A stretch of 64,000 bases of DNA from Neobacillus mesonae (GTDB lineage: Bacteria > Bacillota > Bacilli > Paenibacillales > Paenibacillaceae): positions 62,001 through 126,000 of the forward strand of contig JAMBOW010000004.1 of assembly GCA_023715865.1 (NCBI GenBank), read 5' to 3'. The position numbers and the translations under genes are program-made. Numbering within the stretch: position 1 is the first letter of the stretch; every line of letters starts with the position of its first letter. Under the pieces are notes generated by a model. The model did not search any database and had not been told where the DNA came from. It saw only the letters and a list, made by a program, of their open reading frames with translations. Positions 8,764 to 18,067 of the stretch are shown here, in pieces.

Positions 8764-10232
8764 CTGCGATCCTCGAATAATTTTAGTGTGAAATATAGTG
8801 TCAGTCCCTGGCTTGGTATGCTTTCCGCTCCAATGTCTCCGCCATGACCTTCAATAATTTGCTTAGCAATGGCAAGTCCAAGCCCGCTGCCCCTGATCGC
8901 TTGGCTGCGTGAAGGCTCTTCTCGATAAAAACGTTCAAAAATGTGAGGCAGCGAATCGGGATGAATGCCCGGTCCGTTATCAGCGATCCGCACGACAGCG
9001 AAGTCATCCTGCTCGTCTATGCGAAGCGTAATCTGTTTCGGTAGCTGCACCATGTATTTCAAGCAATTGTCAAACAAATTGAGCAGGACACGCTTCAGCT
9101 TTTCCCGGTCGGCAAGCACGTTCAGGGAATCAGAAAGTGGAGTGTCCCATACAATCTCCACACTGTGGTTATCAAATTCAAGGGCAAGCTCGTCCAGCAC
9201 CTGCTGAATAAAGCCGTTCAGTTCTACCTGTTCAAAGGAGAACGGCTCTTTGTTTAAATCCAGCTTGGAGTAGAAGAGCAGCTCGTCAACGAGATGCTCC
9301 ATATCCGCAGCTCGGGTATGAATGGCCTCCACATAGCGCTCAAGCTTATCCGGCGTGTTCGTCACTCCGTCTCGTATGCCTTCCGCATAGCCTTTGATTG
9401 TCGTAATCGGTGTCCGCAGATCATGAGAGATGTTGGACAGCAGCTGTTTGCGGTTCTCCTCATAATGGAGCTGGAGCTGAATAGAGTCATGGAGCTTCTT
9501 CCGCATATCCTCAAAGGCCACTACCAGCTGACCAACCTCGTCGCTGGAAGAAGCGCGCAGCTCTTGCGATAAATCGCCTCCCTTGATCTGTTCTGCCGAT
9601 TGTCTGAGCCGGTCCAGCGGAAAGACGATCTTGCGCGTCACGTACCGGTACAGCAGGAAGCCGGTTAGAAGCAGGACGCATACGAATACAATGATAAGTA
9701 TGGGCAGCAGGGTCCGAACGATTTCGGCGAACGGGCTGCGCTCACGCAGTACGAAGATACTTCCCATATCCTGCTTCGCTTCGTCGAAATAGAAATCGAA
9801 TTTGGCATAGGAGAAAAATTGGTTACCCGAATTTAACGTGCTGCGAATGGCGTAATTCCCCATCTCGTAATCGGGCAGGACCTGATTTAGCTCTACAGAA
9901 TTCAGGGTAGGTGTGGCATAGATCATGGTATCGTTATGGCGAACCGCTAGCTGTGCTTGGACCATCTTCAGCTGCAGGTCGTATTCTTCGAGTCTGTCCT
10001 CATCGAGCAGCAGCTTGGGATCGTGCTTGGCTAAATATTTCATATCAAGGAATAGATTCTCTTCCTCTTCAGACAAGGGATGGAGCGAGTAATGGATATT
10101 ATAAAAGCTGCTGATGCTCCGAAAGTCGCCCGTAACGGCAACGGACAGTAAATAGGCGGCCGATACAAACAATATGACCGAGACGACGACAACGGACGTA
10201 AAGGAGAGCAGCAGTCGAAAACGGATAGACAT
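8760..10232 (-). CDS. membrane sensor histidine kinase
   Basis: 490 aa from the ATG at 10230-10232, chosen because GAGGAAGGGG lies 6 bases upstream. An in-frame ATG at 10299-10301 has no such site. Visible parts are a first TM helix near 6-28, an extracellular domain of about 130 residues, a second TM helix, and a HAMP linker. The H-box is SNISHDLRTPITTIKGYAEG, the N-box LLNLFDNCLKYM, and the G-boxes ADNGPGIHPD and GSGLGLAIAKQI. It phosphorylates the OmpR-type regulator encoded immediately downstream. The stimulus is unknown. Confidence 0.93.
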   Translation of the reverse strand: MSIRFRLLLSFTSVVVVSVILFVSAAYLLSVAVTGDFRSISSFYNIHYSLHPLSEEEENLFLDMKYLAKHDPKLLLDEDRLEEYDLQLKMVQAQLAVRHNDTMIYATPTLNSVELNQVLPDYEMGNYAIRSTLNSGNQFFSYAKFDFYFDEAKQDMGSIFVLRERSPFAEIVRTLLPILIIVFVCVLLLTGFLLYRYVTRKIVFPLDRLRQSAEQIKGGDLSQELRASSSDEVGQLVVAFEDMRKKLHDSIQLQLHYEENRKQLLSNISHDLRTPITTIKGYAEGIRDGVTNTPDKLERYVEAIHTRAADMEHLVDELLFYSKLDLNKEPFSFEQVELNGFIQQVLDELALEFDNHSVEIVWDTPLSDSLNVLADREKLKRVLLNLFDNCLKYMVQLPKQITLRIDEQDDFAVVRIADNGPGIHPDSLPHIFERFYREEPSRSQAIRGSGLGLAIAKQIIEGHGGDIGAESIPSQGLTLYFTLKLFEDRR

Positions 10233-10411
10233 TGTTTCCCCTTCCTCAATTACACTAAATTTGTAGATGAGAGAGCTCACCTTATGCTTTGTATCTGTCA
10301 TTACATGTTAATTTTTGAACTGAATATTAGTATATAATGGATTCCCTCTTAAGCACAGCGTGAAAAAGCTTGAGATGTATCGAAGTAATCAGGATGCATA
10401 AAACATGAAAA

Positions 10412-10441
10412 GGCCTGCCCTCTTATTTTGAGGTACAGGCC
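10412..10441 (-). terminator. intrinsic terminator after the NTF2-like gene
   Basis: GGCCTG (10412-10417) pairs with CAGGCC (10436-10441), with extra CTC/GAG pairing inside. On the minus strand it is followed by TTTTCATG. It lies 30 bp past the stop of the gene ending at 10473. Confidence 0.7.
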
Positions 10442-10472
10442 ATTGTTTTGTATAAGAACCCTACAATCGTTT

Positions 10473-10808
10473 TTATCCAATGAATCTTACATGTGTAATA
10501 AGACCATTCTCAACACGATATACTGGCACGGCAAGCAGTACGTCCGTTCTGCCGCGGTGTCCCGTTACTGATTCATGGTCAATGACATAGTTATTATGCA
10601 CGATACGATTTGTAATGGTTGCGTTAAGCTCAGGACTGATCTCGAACAAAGCCGTATACCGCTCACGGATTTCTTCTTTGCCTGAATTCTGGATGTTGCC
10701 GACAGCGTCTTCAATGACACAGTCATCGTGATATGTAGCCAGTAAATCCTCAATATTCCGCGCGTTGTATGCGGCAAGCTGTGCATCAATAACATCAGTA
10801 ATGGACAC
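10473..10808 (-). CDS. NTF2-like / SnoaL-like nuclear transport factor 2 family protein
   Basis: A small cytoplasmic alpha+beta barrel protein of 111 aa. AQLAAYNARNIEDLLATYHDDCVIED at the N-terminus and the final strand VYRVENGLITHVRFIG are typical of the SnoaL/ketosteroid-isomerase-like fold. The start is GTG 10806-10808, behind AAAGGAG. A longer in-frame reading to 10865 has no ribosome binding site. Members bind or transform small hydrophobic molecules. The specific function is unknown. Confidence 0.85.
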   Translation of the reverse strand: MSITDVIDAQLAAYNARNIEDLLATYHDDCVIEDAVGNIQNSGKEEIRERYTALFEISPELNATITNRIVHNNYVIDHESVTGHRGRTDVLLAVPVYRVENGLITHVRFIG

Positions 10809-11125
10809 GGTGAACTCTCCTTTTTGCTTGTAAAATAAATTTAATGTATTAAAGCTTCTCCGCATTGTATCACAAAATTATACTTTAACATACATCATTT
10901 TTTCTGACGTTAATCCATGCTCATGAATACTTCTGCTGATTCCAAAAATAATGATTCAATCAACCGATTCTACAGAGAACAAACCGAATTGTTTTTGATG
11001 TCCTGTGAGGAATTTAAGCTACCGTTTGGAGAATTGGGCCATTGTGCACTGAACCACTGGATTTTATGCTTTGGTGAGTATCGCTTGAACATTATTATTT
11101 TATGGTAAGGAGGCGCTTTTAGGCT
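10809..11125. other. intergenic stretch, no gene recognised
   Basis: This 317-bp AT-rich region separates the minus-strand NTF2-like gene from the plus-strand GH105 gene, so it must hold both promoters. A 63-codon reading at 10917-11108 has no ribosome binding site and no recognisable similarity. No terminator or repeat is evident. Confidence 0.4.
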
Positions 11126-13468
11126 ATGACATATGTAACCAAGGAACGTTCTTTCGGGGCTTCACTGGACAGAACAGAGGATGTGCTGAAGGCCGTTGTG
11201 AACAGATATATCGGTGCAAATCCGAAGACTCTGCCGACGTATCGGTTGCTTAATACGGAAGGGTTTCTGCGGGATTACGAATACCGTTATGATATGAATC
11301 TAATGGAGAAGCACCCTCAATTGCAGAATGGGCAGTTCGTCTATGTATGGGGTAAAATTTGGGCTGATGAGGAAGCATCGCAGGCCTACCGAATAAGCTG
11401 CTACAGTCATTCACGGGTGTTTATTAACGGACAGCTGGCTTTTGAATCCAACCATCGGGATGACGTTATGCCGGGGAGCAAGGCCACACTGCGAGGAAAG
11501 CTGCGTCAGGGCTGGAACCTCTTCGTTCTGGAGTTTGAAAAAACAACCACCGGCTGCGGTGCAAAATTCGGTACAGGTTCTGTGAAGGGTGCACCCGTTC
11601 ACTTTCTTGCTCCGACGCTTGAGCGAGAAGGCGAAGAGGGATGGATCTACAGCGAACCACAGGCATCTCGCTGGATACCAGGCAATGCCAAAGAGGTGTT
11701 CTCTTATGACATTGACCCCACTAAAGCAGTTATTTTTAGTGCAGACACATCGGTATCGGAAGCAGCTACGGGTCAGAGATGGCTCCCCCGAAGAGAGTGG
11801 AGTGAAGAGGAGCAGCAGCTTGGAGCTTTCGCGAGAGTGTTCGATGCAGAGATTAAAGCAGGAATTGGGACGAAATCCAATGCGGAAGAAGCCAATGCAG
11901 AGATAAATGGTTCTGTTGCGCTGGCTTGGTCCAAGCTGGACCACAGACATGTCAAAGGCGAACGCAGGGTGACTTGGAAAGGACTTCATGAAGGCACAAT
12001 CCGCCTTTATGTGGACGGCAATTTACTGTATGCAAGCGACCAGGAGCAGGGCTACTTCGAAGTGGAAGCTGAGCTGGACTATGGAGTTCACGATGTCGTC
12101 GTCATGTCGGCCCGTACCCGTAGAGCCTGGGGCTTTGAGCTGGATGCATTTCATGCAGGAAGCAGAGAGGAACAGCCTCTGCCATGGTCCAAACCTTATC
12201 CAGTAGAAGGTCTAACGGGACAGTGGCTTTATTTGGGGACATTCTCAAAGGAAAATACGCCTCATCCTAAAGAGATCACATATATTGACCGTTTACTTGG
12301 GAACGGACCTGACCGCACATACTTTAGAGCCGATCAGCCTGGTGCCCGGGTCCGGCCTTATCTGGAATCCCGTTTGTACGGTAAATGGAATTACCCGCTC
12401 GGAGTAACACTGTATGGAGTTCTTGAAACGGGCAGGGAGATTGGGCGTCCTGATTATATTGATTATGCAGCCGATCATATTGAGCAGTGTTCATCACTCG
12501 ATGAGCTGGTGATGTGGGATATGGAGCGCCATGGTGCACCGGGGATCAACCACCAGCTTGCGCTGATGGACAGTTTGGATGATTGCGGATCCTTCGGCGC
12601 TACGATGCTCAGGGTCCATGAGCAGAAGGAACTTAAAGGAGCCGAGCAGGCGGCACATCGCATTGCATCGTATATTATAAGCGAACAAGACCGTCTGCCT
12701 GACGGGACACTTTACCGCTATCGCAGCTTCAGCGAGCTGATGGTCAATACGATCTGGTGTGACGATCTCTATATGAGTACTCCATTTCTCAGCCAGTACT
12801 ACAAGCTTACCGGGGAAACGCGTTATTTGGATGACGCTGCCGCACAGTTTTTGCTCTACAAGAAAAGACTGTATATGCCTGAACAGAAGCTGATGCATCA
12901 TGTGTATAATGTGAACTTTGAACAGGGATGTACGGTGCCATGGGGGCGCGGCAACGGTTGGGTGCTGTTCTCTCTGACCGAGCTGCTGGCCGTACTGCCT
13001 GAATCTCATCCCGATTACAAGGAGCTGCTGCAATTCTACAGGGAGCTGTGCGAGGGTTATCTCGCTGTTCAGGATGAGCAGGGCTTGTGGCATCAGGTGC
13101 TGACAGATCACGATTCGTATACCGAAACGTCTTGCTCCTCCATGTTTATCTATGCTTTTTCCAGAGGCATCCGCTACGGGTGGCTCCCGAAGGAATCGCA
13201 ACACAGCTATGCTGAGGCCGTGTTCCGAGGGTATGAAGGCATAATACGACACTGTATTGATCGGGATGGGAATGTATATGGAGTCTGCAGAGGCTCGGGT
13301 TACTCCTTCTCTCCGAATTATTATAAGGAACGCCTGTCTTGGCTGTTGAATGACACGCATGGCATCGGAATTGTATTGCTGGCCGGGATCGAATCCTTAA
13401 GGCTGCGCAACCATTTGAAGGAATCCAACTGGACTTTGTCGGAATCAGCTGCTGCTCACAGCAAGTAA
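11126..13468 (+). CDS. GH105-type unsaturated glucuronyl/rhamnogalacturonyl hydrolase with long N-terminal extension
   Basis: 780 aa, about twice a single-domain YteR-like GH105 enzyme. The C-terminal (alpha/alpha)6 barrel (about 400-745) carries the family motifs NTIWCDDLYMSTPFL (Asp residues about 546-547, near the expected general acid), TVPWGRGNGWVLFSL (about 605) and HQVLTDHDSYTETSCSSMF. GH105 and GH88 enzymes remove the 4,5-unsaturated uronic acid left by pectin or rhamnogalacturonan lyases. The first 380 residues contain two strand-rich modules (FINGQLAFESN and LYVDGNLLYASDQ) that look like carbohydrate-binding sandwiches. There is no signal peptide, so it is cytoplasmic and would act on imported oligomers. 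The start follows TAAGGAGG. It heads the LplABC importer region. Confidence 0.85.
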   Translation: MTYVTKERSFGASLDRTEDVLKAVVNRYIGANPKTLPTYRLLNTEGFLRDYEYRYDMNLMEKHPQLQNGQFVYVWGKIWADEEASQAYRISCYSHSRVFINGQLAFESNHRDDVMPGSKATLRGKLRQGWNLFVLEFEKTTTGCGAKFGTGSVKGAPVHFLAPTLEREGEEGWIYSEPQASRWIPGNAKEVFSYDIDPTKAVIFSADTSVSEAATGQRWLPRREWSEEEQQLGAFARVFDAEIKAGIGTKSNAEEANAEINGSVALAWSKLDHRHVKGERRVTWKGLHEGTIRLYVDGNLLYASDQEQGYFEVEAELDYGVHDVVVMSARTRRAWGFELDAFHAGSREEQPLPWSKPYPVEGLTGQWLYLGTFSKENTPHPKEITYIDRLLGNGPDRTYFRADQPGARVRPYLESRLYGKWNYPLGVTLYGVLETGREIGRPDYIDYAADHIEQCSSLDELVMWDMERHGAPGINHQLALMDSLDDCGSFGATMLRVHEQKELKGAEQAAHRIASYIISEQDRLPDGTLYRYRSFSELMVNTIWCDDLYMSTPFLSQYYKLTGETRYLDDAAAQFLLYKKRLYMPEQKLMHHVYNVNFEQGCTVPWGRGNGWVLFSLTELLAVLPESHPDYKELLQFYRELCEGYLAVQDEQGLWHQVLTDHDSYTETSCSSMFIYAFSRGIRYGWLPKESQHSYAEAVFRGYEGIIRHCIDRDGNVYGVCRGSGYSFSPNYYKERLSWLLNDTHGIGIVLLAGIESLRLRNHLKESNWTLSESAAAHSK

Positions 13469-13507
13469 GTAGCGGACGGGGAATGTTATCGAGATCTGTG
13501 ATGTTTA

Positions 13508-13540
13508 AACCGGGCTTGCGAGTCCGGTTATTTTTCTTTT
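13508..13540 (+). terminator. intrinsic terminator after GH105 gene
   Basis: AACCGG (13508-13513) pairs with CCGGTT (13524-13529), followed by ATTTTTCTTTTTC. Confidence 0.85.
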
Positions 13541-13659
13541 TCACAAACAGGAAAAAAATTAAATATTTGTGAACGACATCCATACAAGTTGTGATAACAT
13601 ATGGAAAGAAAATGTAAATATGAAGTATTCTAACGGATAAGGATGGGGGAAGGCATATC

Positions 13660-15945
13660 ATGTCCAAAGTATCCAACTCGCTCCGCGCACTGCTCTCGAC
13701 GACCCAAACCAGGCTTGTTTTTGCGCTGACGATCGCGGTGTTTGTAATCATCCTGGCGGTCAGCTTGACTTCCTATTACACATCTAAATCGGTGCTTCAA
13801 AGCGAACTGAGTGAGATGCATCACCAGCTGCTCAGCGATAGGATGAACTTTATCGAGGACTACATCAAGGACACCGACAGTACGGCGATAAAAATGGCAC
13901 TGCATTCCGGCGTATATGGTTTTCTTTCCAAAGGGGATCAAATTACCCAGACAGAAATTCGACAGCTTATTGAATATTTGAAATATGTGGTCGTTAACTC
14001 ACCTATTATAGAAAGCGCATACATTTTTAATGCTGATGAAGAAAGCTTCGTGTCCTATCCAATGGGGTACAGCTCTCGGTTCAGCACGTTTCCGGATTCA
14101 GATTGGGTCGGTGTGGGCAAGGAGCTTGAAGATCAGGCCATGCTCGTCAAATCGAGAACCGCAGCAGGCGGCAGCGGTAAGAACGGAACTAATGAAATTA
14201 CCTATTTTCGAAAAATTATGGTCCAAGGCGAAATGAAAGGTATTCTAGCCTTGAATTTCAATAAAGCAGAGCTGTTCGCACAGATGAGGCCAAGCGCGGT
14301 TTCGAAAATCGAGAGCGCCCAGTATATTCTCGATAGTGAAGGGAATTTGGTATATCAAATCGGCGATGCCCATGCGGAGCCGTCTGCTATATATGAACAC
14401 ACGCTGCATTTAGGAGACCAAAGATACAATGATGTGGAGTTGAACGGCGAGTCTTTGCTGCTTACCTACAATCCTTCCCCTTTAACCGGCTGGAGTTATG
14501 TATCGATCGCATCTCAGGATGAGATTTTGGCAAATTCCAAGAAGATCCGCAGTGTCGTGCTGCTAGTATCCTTTATCATGCTGGTGCTCGGTGCCTGGCT
14601 CATTATTCATCTTCATGCTGTGACCTTCAAGCCGATCCGCCGGATGCATTCCCTTCTGCGAAGCTATGAACGTGAAGAGAACAGCCTTGACCTCGGCAAG
14701 CTTGAAAATATTACAGTCCGGCTGCTGCGTGCACATGAAGAGCTGTCCCAGCAAATCCGTCATACGAAGGCAGAGGCTTCCTCGAAGTTCGTGCAGGATA
14801 TATTTATGGGCAATCTGTCAGGACGGCGTGAGATTGAGGCCAGATATAGTCAATATTTTAAGGAGTGGACACACAGACCGCTTCGGGTCGTGCTGATTTC
14901 AATAGACCGGTATTCGGAATGGGCAGAAAAATGGACCGACAATGATCAGTTCCTCTACAAATATGCGATGAATAATATCGCAGAAGAGCTGCTTGCTCCA
15001 TCTTACCGCAGCGTCAGCGCAGATCTCGGTAAGGATAAGCTTGCTTTGCTGGTCCAGCCTACCCTGGCTGAGGAAGAGCCGATTCAAGCACAGCTCAGCA
15101 AAATCCTCCCCATTTTGCAGGATATTTTGCAGACAAAGGTCTCCATCGGAATCAGCCATGAGGCAGAGAATGTCATGAAGCTGCAGTCAGCTTATTATGA
15201 AGCGGAAAATGCGCTGAGCTATCGTGTTTATAAAGGATATGGCACGGTCATTGCCTTTGAAGAGGTAGCCTCTCACGAGAGGATTGATTCCGCACAGGAT
15301 GAATCGATCATTTCGGGTTTACTTCAGGCAGTGGACTCAGGATCGAAGGACCAGGCCGGCCGAATACTCGGCAAGCTTGAGGAGCAGATGAGAACAGAGG
15401 GCTGGTATCCCTCCGAGGTGCTCGCAATGCTCACTCAAATTCGTCAGCGGCTCATGAAGCTGGAAGCCGCAAGAGAAGGAGCCGATGCGGAAGAAGTCAT
15501 TCAGATTCCTCAGCTGCACACGCTGGATTTACAGGATATGATCGAGCTTCTCTCAGAATACACAGGCCGGCTTGCCGATCACTTTGCATCGCTTGCCGTC
15601 AGCAGGGAAGCTGTAATGGTACAGCAGATGATTGATTTTATGACGCGGCATTTGGACGGTAATGTCGGGGTTCAGGAGATTGCTTCCTCCGTGCATATCA
15701 GCGTAAGTCTTGCCAGCCAGCTCTTCAAACAGGAAACCGGTGAGACGATTCATGATTACTTTACCAAGCTGCGTGTAGAAAAGGCTGGCGAGCTGCTTAT
15801 TGAAACGGATTATAAGCTGGCTGAAATTGCAAAAATGGTCGGTTATCAGCACGAGAACAGCTTTATCCGGGTATTCCGTAAGCTGAAGGATATTACCCCG
15901 GGGAAATACCGAGAACATATGAAATACAAAAAATACTCCGTATAG
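13660..15945 (+). CDS. membrane-anchored AraC-family regulator with extracellular sensor domain
   Basis: 761 aa one-component regulator. TM helix 1 (about 19-41) and TM helix 2 (about 297-318) bracket an extracellular Cache-like domain of about 255 residues. A cytoplasmic linker follows, then an AraC/XylS double helix-turn-helix at about 655-755 (GVQEIASSVHISVSLASQLF and KLAEIAKMVGYQHENSFIRVFRKL). Architecture and position just before an LplB/LplC/LplA importer match the YtdP/YesN-like regulators of pectin oligomer loci. It probably activates the neighbouring transporter and hydrolase genes on sensing an external sugar. The start follows a GGGGGAAGG site. Confidence 0.9.
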   Translation: MSKVSNSLRALLSTTQTRLVFALTIAVFVIILAVSLTSYYTSKSVLQSELSEMHHQLLSDRMNFIEDYIKDTDSTAIKMALHSGVYGFLSKGDQITQTEIRQLIEYLKYVVVNSPIIESAYIFNADEESFVSYPMGYSSRFSTFPDSDWVGVGKELEDQAMLVKSRTAAGGSGKNGTNEITYFRKIMVQGEMKGILALNFNKAELFAQMRPSAVSKIESAQYILDSEGNLVYQIGDAHAEPSAIYEHTLHLGDQRYNDVELNGESLLLTYNPSPLTGWSYVSIASQDEILANSKKIRSVVLLVSFIMLVLGAWLIIHLHAVTFKPIRRMHSLLRSYEREENSLDLGKLENITVRLLRAHEELSQQIRHTKAEASSKFVQDIFMGNLSGRREIEARYSQYFKEWTHRPLRVVLISIDRYSEWAEKWTDNDQFLYKYAMNNIAEELLAPSYRSVSADLGKDKLALLVQPTLAEEEPIQAQLSKILPILQDILQTKVSIGISHEAENVMKLQSAYYEAENALSYRVYKGYGTVIAFEEVASHERIDSAQDESIISGLLQAVDSGSKDQAGRILGKLEEQMRTEGWYPSEVLAMLTQIRQRLMKLEAAREGADAEEVIQIPQLHTLDLQDMIELLSEYTGRLADHFASLAVSREAVMVQQMIDFMTRHLDGNVGVQEIASSVHISVSLASQLFKQETGETIHDYFTKLRVEKAGELLIETDYKLAEIAKMVGYQHENSFIRVFRKLKDITPGKYREHMKYKKYSV

Positions 15946-15962
15946 CCATGATAAACCGAAGC

Positions 15963-16008
15963 TCCACCCTATGAGCAAATACTGCAGAAGGGTGGATTTT
16001 TCTCTTTA
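15963..16008 (+). terminator. intrinsic terminator after AraC-type regulator gene
   Basis: TCCACCCT (15963-15970) pairs with AGGGTGGA (15989-15996), followed by TTTTTCTCTTT. Confidence 0.85.
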
Positions 16009-16119
16009 TGTCCATAAATTGGCGGATTGGTCGATTGCCGCATATCCCCCTTGCCCATTAAATTTAGGGTGTCCCTTGAGGCACAAGACTATATAAGAGG
16101 AGAGGCGGGCGAAAGGCAC

Positions 16120-17076
16120 ATGGCTGACATCACAGCGAATTCGGAGGTGTCTCATACCAAACGAAGACGAGGATCAATTCGTCCTTACCTGCACAATGTA
16201 CGTAAATATTGGATGCTGTACCTTATGATCCTGCCGGGAATTGTGTATTACATCCTATTCAAATATGTTCCCTTGGCCGGGAGTATCATTACTTTTCAGG
16301 ATTATCAGATTATGAACGGGATATGGGGCAGTCCCTGGGTCGGTTTCGATAACTTCAAATTCATATTTTCTTACCCTGATTTTTGGAATGTCCTTCGCAA
16401 CACGGCGCTTATTGCCCTCTATCAGCTCGTATTCAGCTTCCCTGCGCCGATCATCCTTGCGTTTCTGTTTAATGAGGTTGCCGGGAGAATCATGAAGCGG
16501 ACTTATCAAAGTATTTTTTACCTTCCTCACTTTTTATCCTGGGTCGTCGTAGGCGGAATTGTGTTCGAGCTGCTGGCTACCGGAGGACTTGTCAACGTTA
16601 TCCGAGGCTGGTTCGGATATGAACCTGTTCTTTTTATGCAGCAGGAAGGGGCTTTCCGTACGATCGTCATCCTGTCGGGAATTTGGAAGGAAGTCGGCTG
16701 GGGAACGATTATCTATCTTGCTGCACTGACGGCGATCAACCCTAATCTGTATGAAGCAGCGGTAGTTGATGGTGCCGGCAAATGGAAGCAGGCGATCTAT
16801 ATTACTTTACCTTCTTTGTTACCGACCATTACAGTCTTATTCTTGCTGAATATCGGCAACTTCCTGGAGCTAGGCTTTGATCAGATCTTTAACCTCTTGA
16901 CGCCAATGACTTACTCCGTCGGGGACATTATTGAGACCTATGTGTACCGGGCAGGGGTGCTTCAAGGGCAGTACAGCATGACGACGGCTATTGGTCTGTT
17001 CCAGTCTGTCATCGGGTTTATATTGCTCTATATCTTTAATCGTCTTGCGAGAAAAACAGAGCAGGGGTTGTGGTGA
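16120..17076 (+). CDS. lplB: LplB-like sugar ABC transporter permease
   Basis: 318 aa inner-membrane permease of the CUT1 carbohydrate importers, six TM helices. The start of the helical domain reads WMLYLMILPGIVYYILFKYVP, as in LplB/YteP. The ATPase-contact EAA loop is EAAVVDGAGKWKQAIYITLP. The reading extends 31 codons further upstream, but ATG 16120 (MADITANSEV) fits family length best. It is the first gene of lplB-lplC-lplA. No cognate ATPase is encoded nearby, so a shared MsmX-type ATPase is expected. The likely substrate is pectin-derived oligosaccharide, from context. Confidence 0.92.
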   Translation: MADITANSEVSHTKRRRGSIRPYLHNVRKYWMLYLMILPGIVYYILFKYVPLAGSIITFQDYQIMNGIWGSPWVGFDNFKFIFSYPDFWNVLRNTALIALYQLVFSFPAPIILAFLFNEVAGRIMKRTYQSIFYLPHFLSWVVVGGIVFELLATGGLVNVIRGWFGYEPVLFMQQEGAFRTIVILSGIWKEVGWGTIIYLAALTAINPNLYEAAVVDGAGKWKQAIYITLPSLLPTITVLFLLNIGNFLELGFDQIFNLLTPMTYSVGDIIETYVYRAGVLQGQYSMTTAIGLFQSVIGFILLYIFNRLARKTEQGLW

Positions 17077-17942
17077 TGAAAAGTACATTCGGAGAAAAAT
17101 TGTTCAAGGTCATCAATTATACCTTTTTGACTGTGGCTGCTTTTACGATGCTCGCACCGCTCGTGCAAATGCTGGCCATGTCCTTTAGCTCGCCGATTGC
17201 GGCGGACTCCAAAAAAGTGTTCCTCTTCCCGGTAGATTTCACCCTGGGAGCTTGGGAGTACATCCTGAATCGTCAGGATTTATGGAACTCTTTTGCCGTC
17301 ACCATCTTTATTACGGTTGTCGGGACACTACTCAGCGTATTATTTTCCGTGCTCACTGCCTATCCGCTGGCGCACCCGAAGTTCATGATTAAGAGACATG
17401 TCATGCTCGGGATTGTGATCACGATGATTTTTAACGCACCGCTTATTCCGTTCTATCTGACAGTCAAATCGCTCGGCATGCTGGATTCGATCTGGGCTTT
17501 AATTATTCCGGGACTCATCGGCACATTCAACATGGTCATTATCCGTACTTTCTTTATGGGCATCCCCTCAGAATTATCCGATTCGGCGCAGATCGACGGC
17601 TGCCATGATTTCAGGGTGCTGTTTCAAATTTTCTTGCCGCTATCAAAGCCCGTGCTGGCAACAGTCAGCTTGTTCTATGCGGTGGGTTACTGGAACACAT
17701 TCCAGCGGGCTATTCTATTCATTCGAGATCCGAATCTTCATCCGCTTCAGGTAAAGCTGCGGGAGTATATCGTTTCGCCGGAAATGCTGAATGTCACCGA
17801 TATGCTCGGCAGCTTTGATTACAACATCACGACATTGAAGGCGGCGACCATTATTTTTGCGGCAACACCAATCATTCTCGTATATCCCTTTCTGCAAAAA
17901 TACTTCGTTAAGGGAGCGATGCTGGGTTCATTAAAGGGCTAG
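17076..17942 (+). CDS. lplC: LplC/YtcP-like sugar ABC transporter permease
   Basis: 288 aa permease partner of LplB, six TM helices, with the EAA-type loop DSAQIDGCHDFRVLFQIFLPLS and the family C-terminus KYFVKGAMLGSLKG. Three starts are clustered: GTG 17070, GTG 17073 and ATG 17076. The ATG overlaps the lplB stop by one base and is best spaced from AGGGG. Translational coupling with lplB is likely. Confidence 0.92.
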   Translation: MKSTFGEKLFKVINYTFLTVAAFTMLAPLVQMLAMSFSSPIAADSKKVFLFPVDFTLGAWEYILNRQDLWNSFAVTIFITVVGTLLSVLFSVLTAYPLAHPKFMIKRHVMLGIVITMIFNAPLIPFYLTVKSLGMLDSIWALIIPGLIGTFNMVIIRTFFMGIPSELSDSAQIDGCHDFRVLFQIFLPLSKPVLATVSLFYAVGYWNTFQRAILFIRDPNLHPLQVKLREYIVSPEMLNVTDMLGSFDYNITTLKAATIIFAATPIILVYPFLQKYFVKGAMLGSLKG

Positions 17943-18067
17943 CCCATCCGGATTGAGATGCATGTCATGAATAATGTTAGTGATCTTCAGGCGGGTCATG
18001 AGAACAAATACGCGAATCATGAATTTTAAGCGGGTCATATATCCAGTGAAAAAGGGGAGAAGAGCAT

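Noticed and set aside
10917..11108. 63-codon plus-strand reading frame before the GH105 gene
   Set aside because: No ribosome binding site, no recognisable motif, and it lies where the GH105 promoter should be.
12494..13941. Long minus-strand frames opposite the GH105 and AraC genes (up to 288 codons)
   Set aside because: They mirror the codon structure of the real plus-strand genes and show no protein family features.
17943..18067. Repeated GCGGGTCAT in the lplC-lplA gap as a regulatory repeat
   Set aside because: Two short copies only, at irregular spacing and in a coding-dense operon. Not distinguishable from chance.
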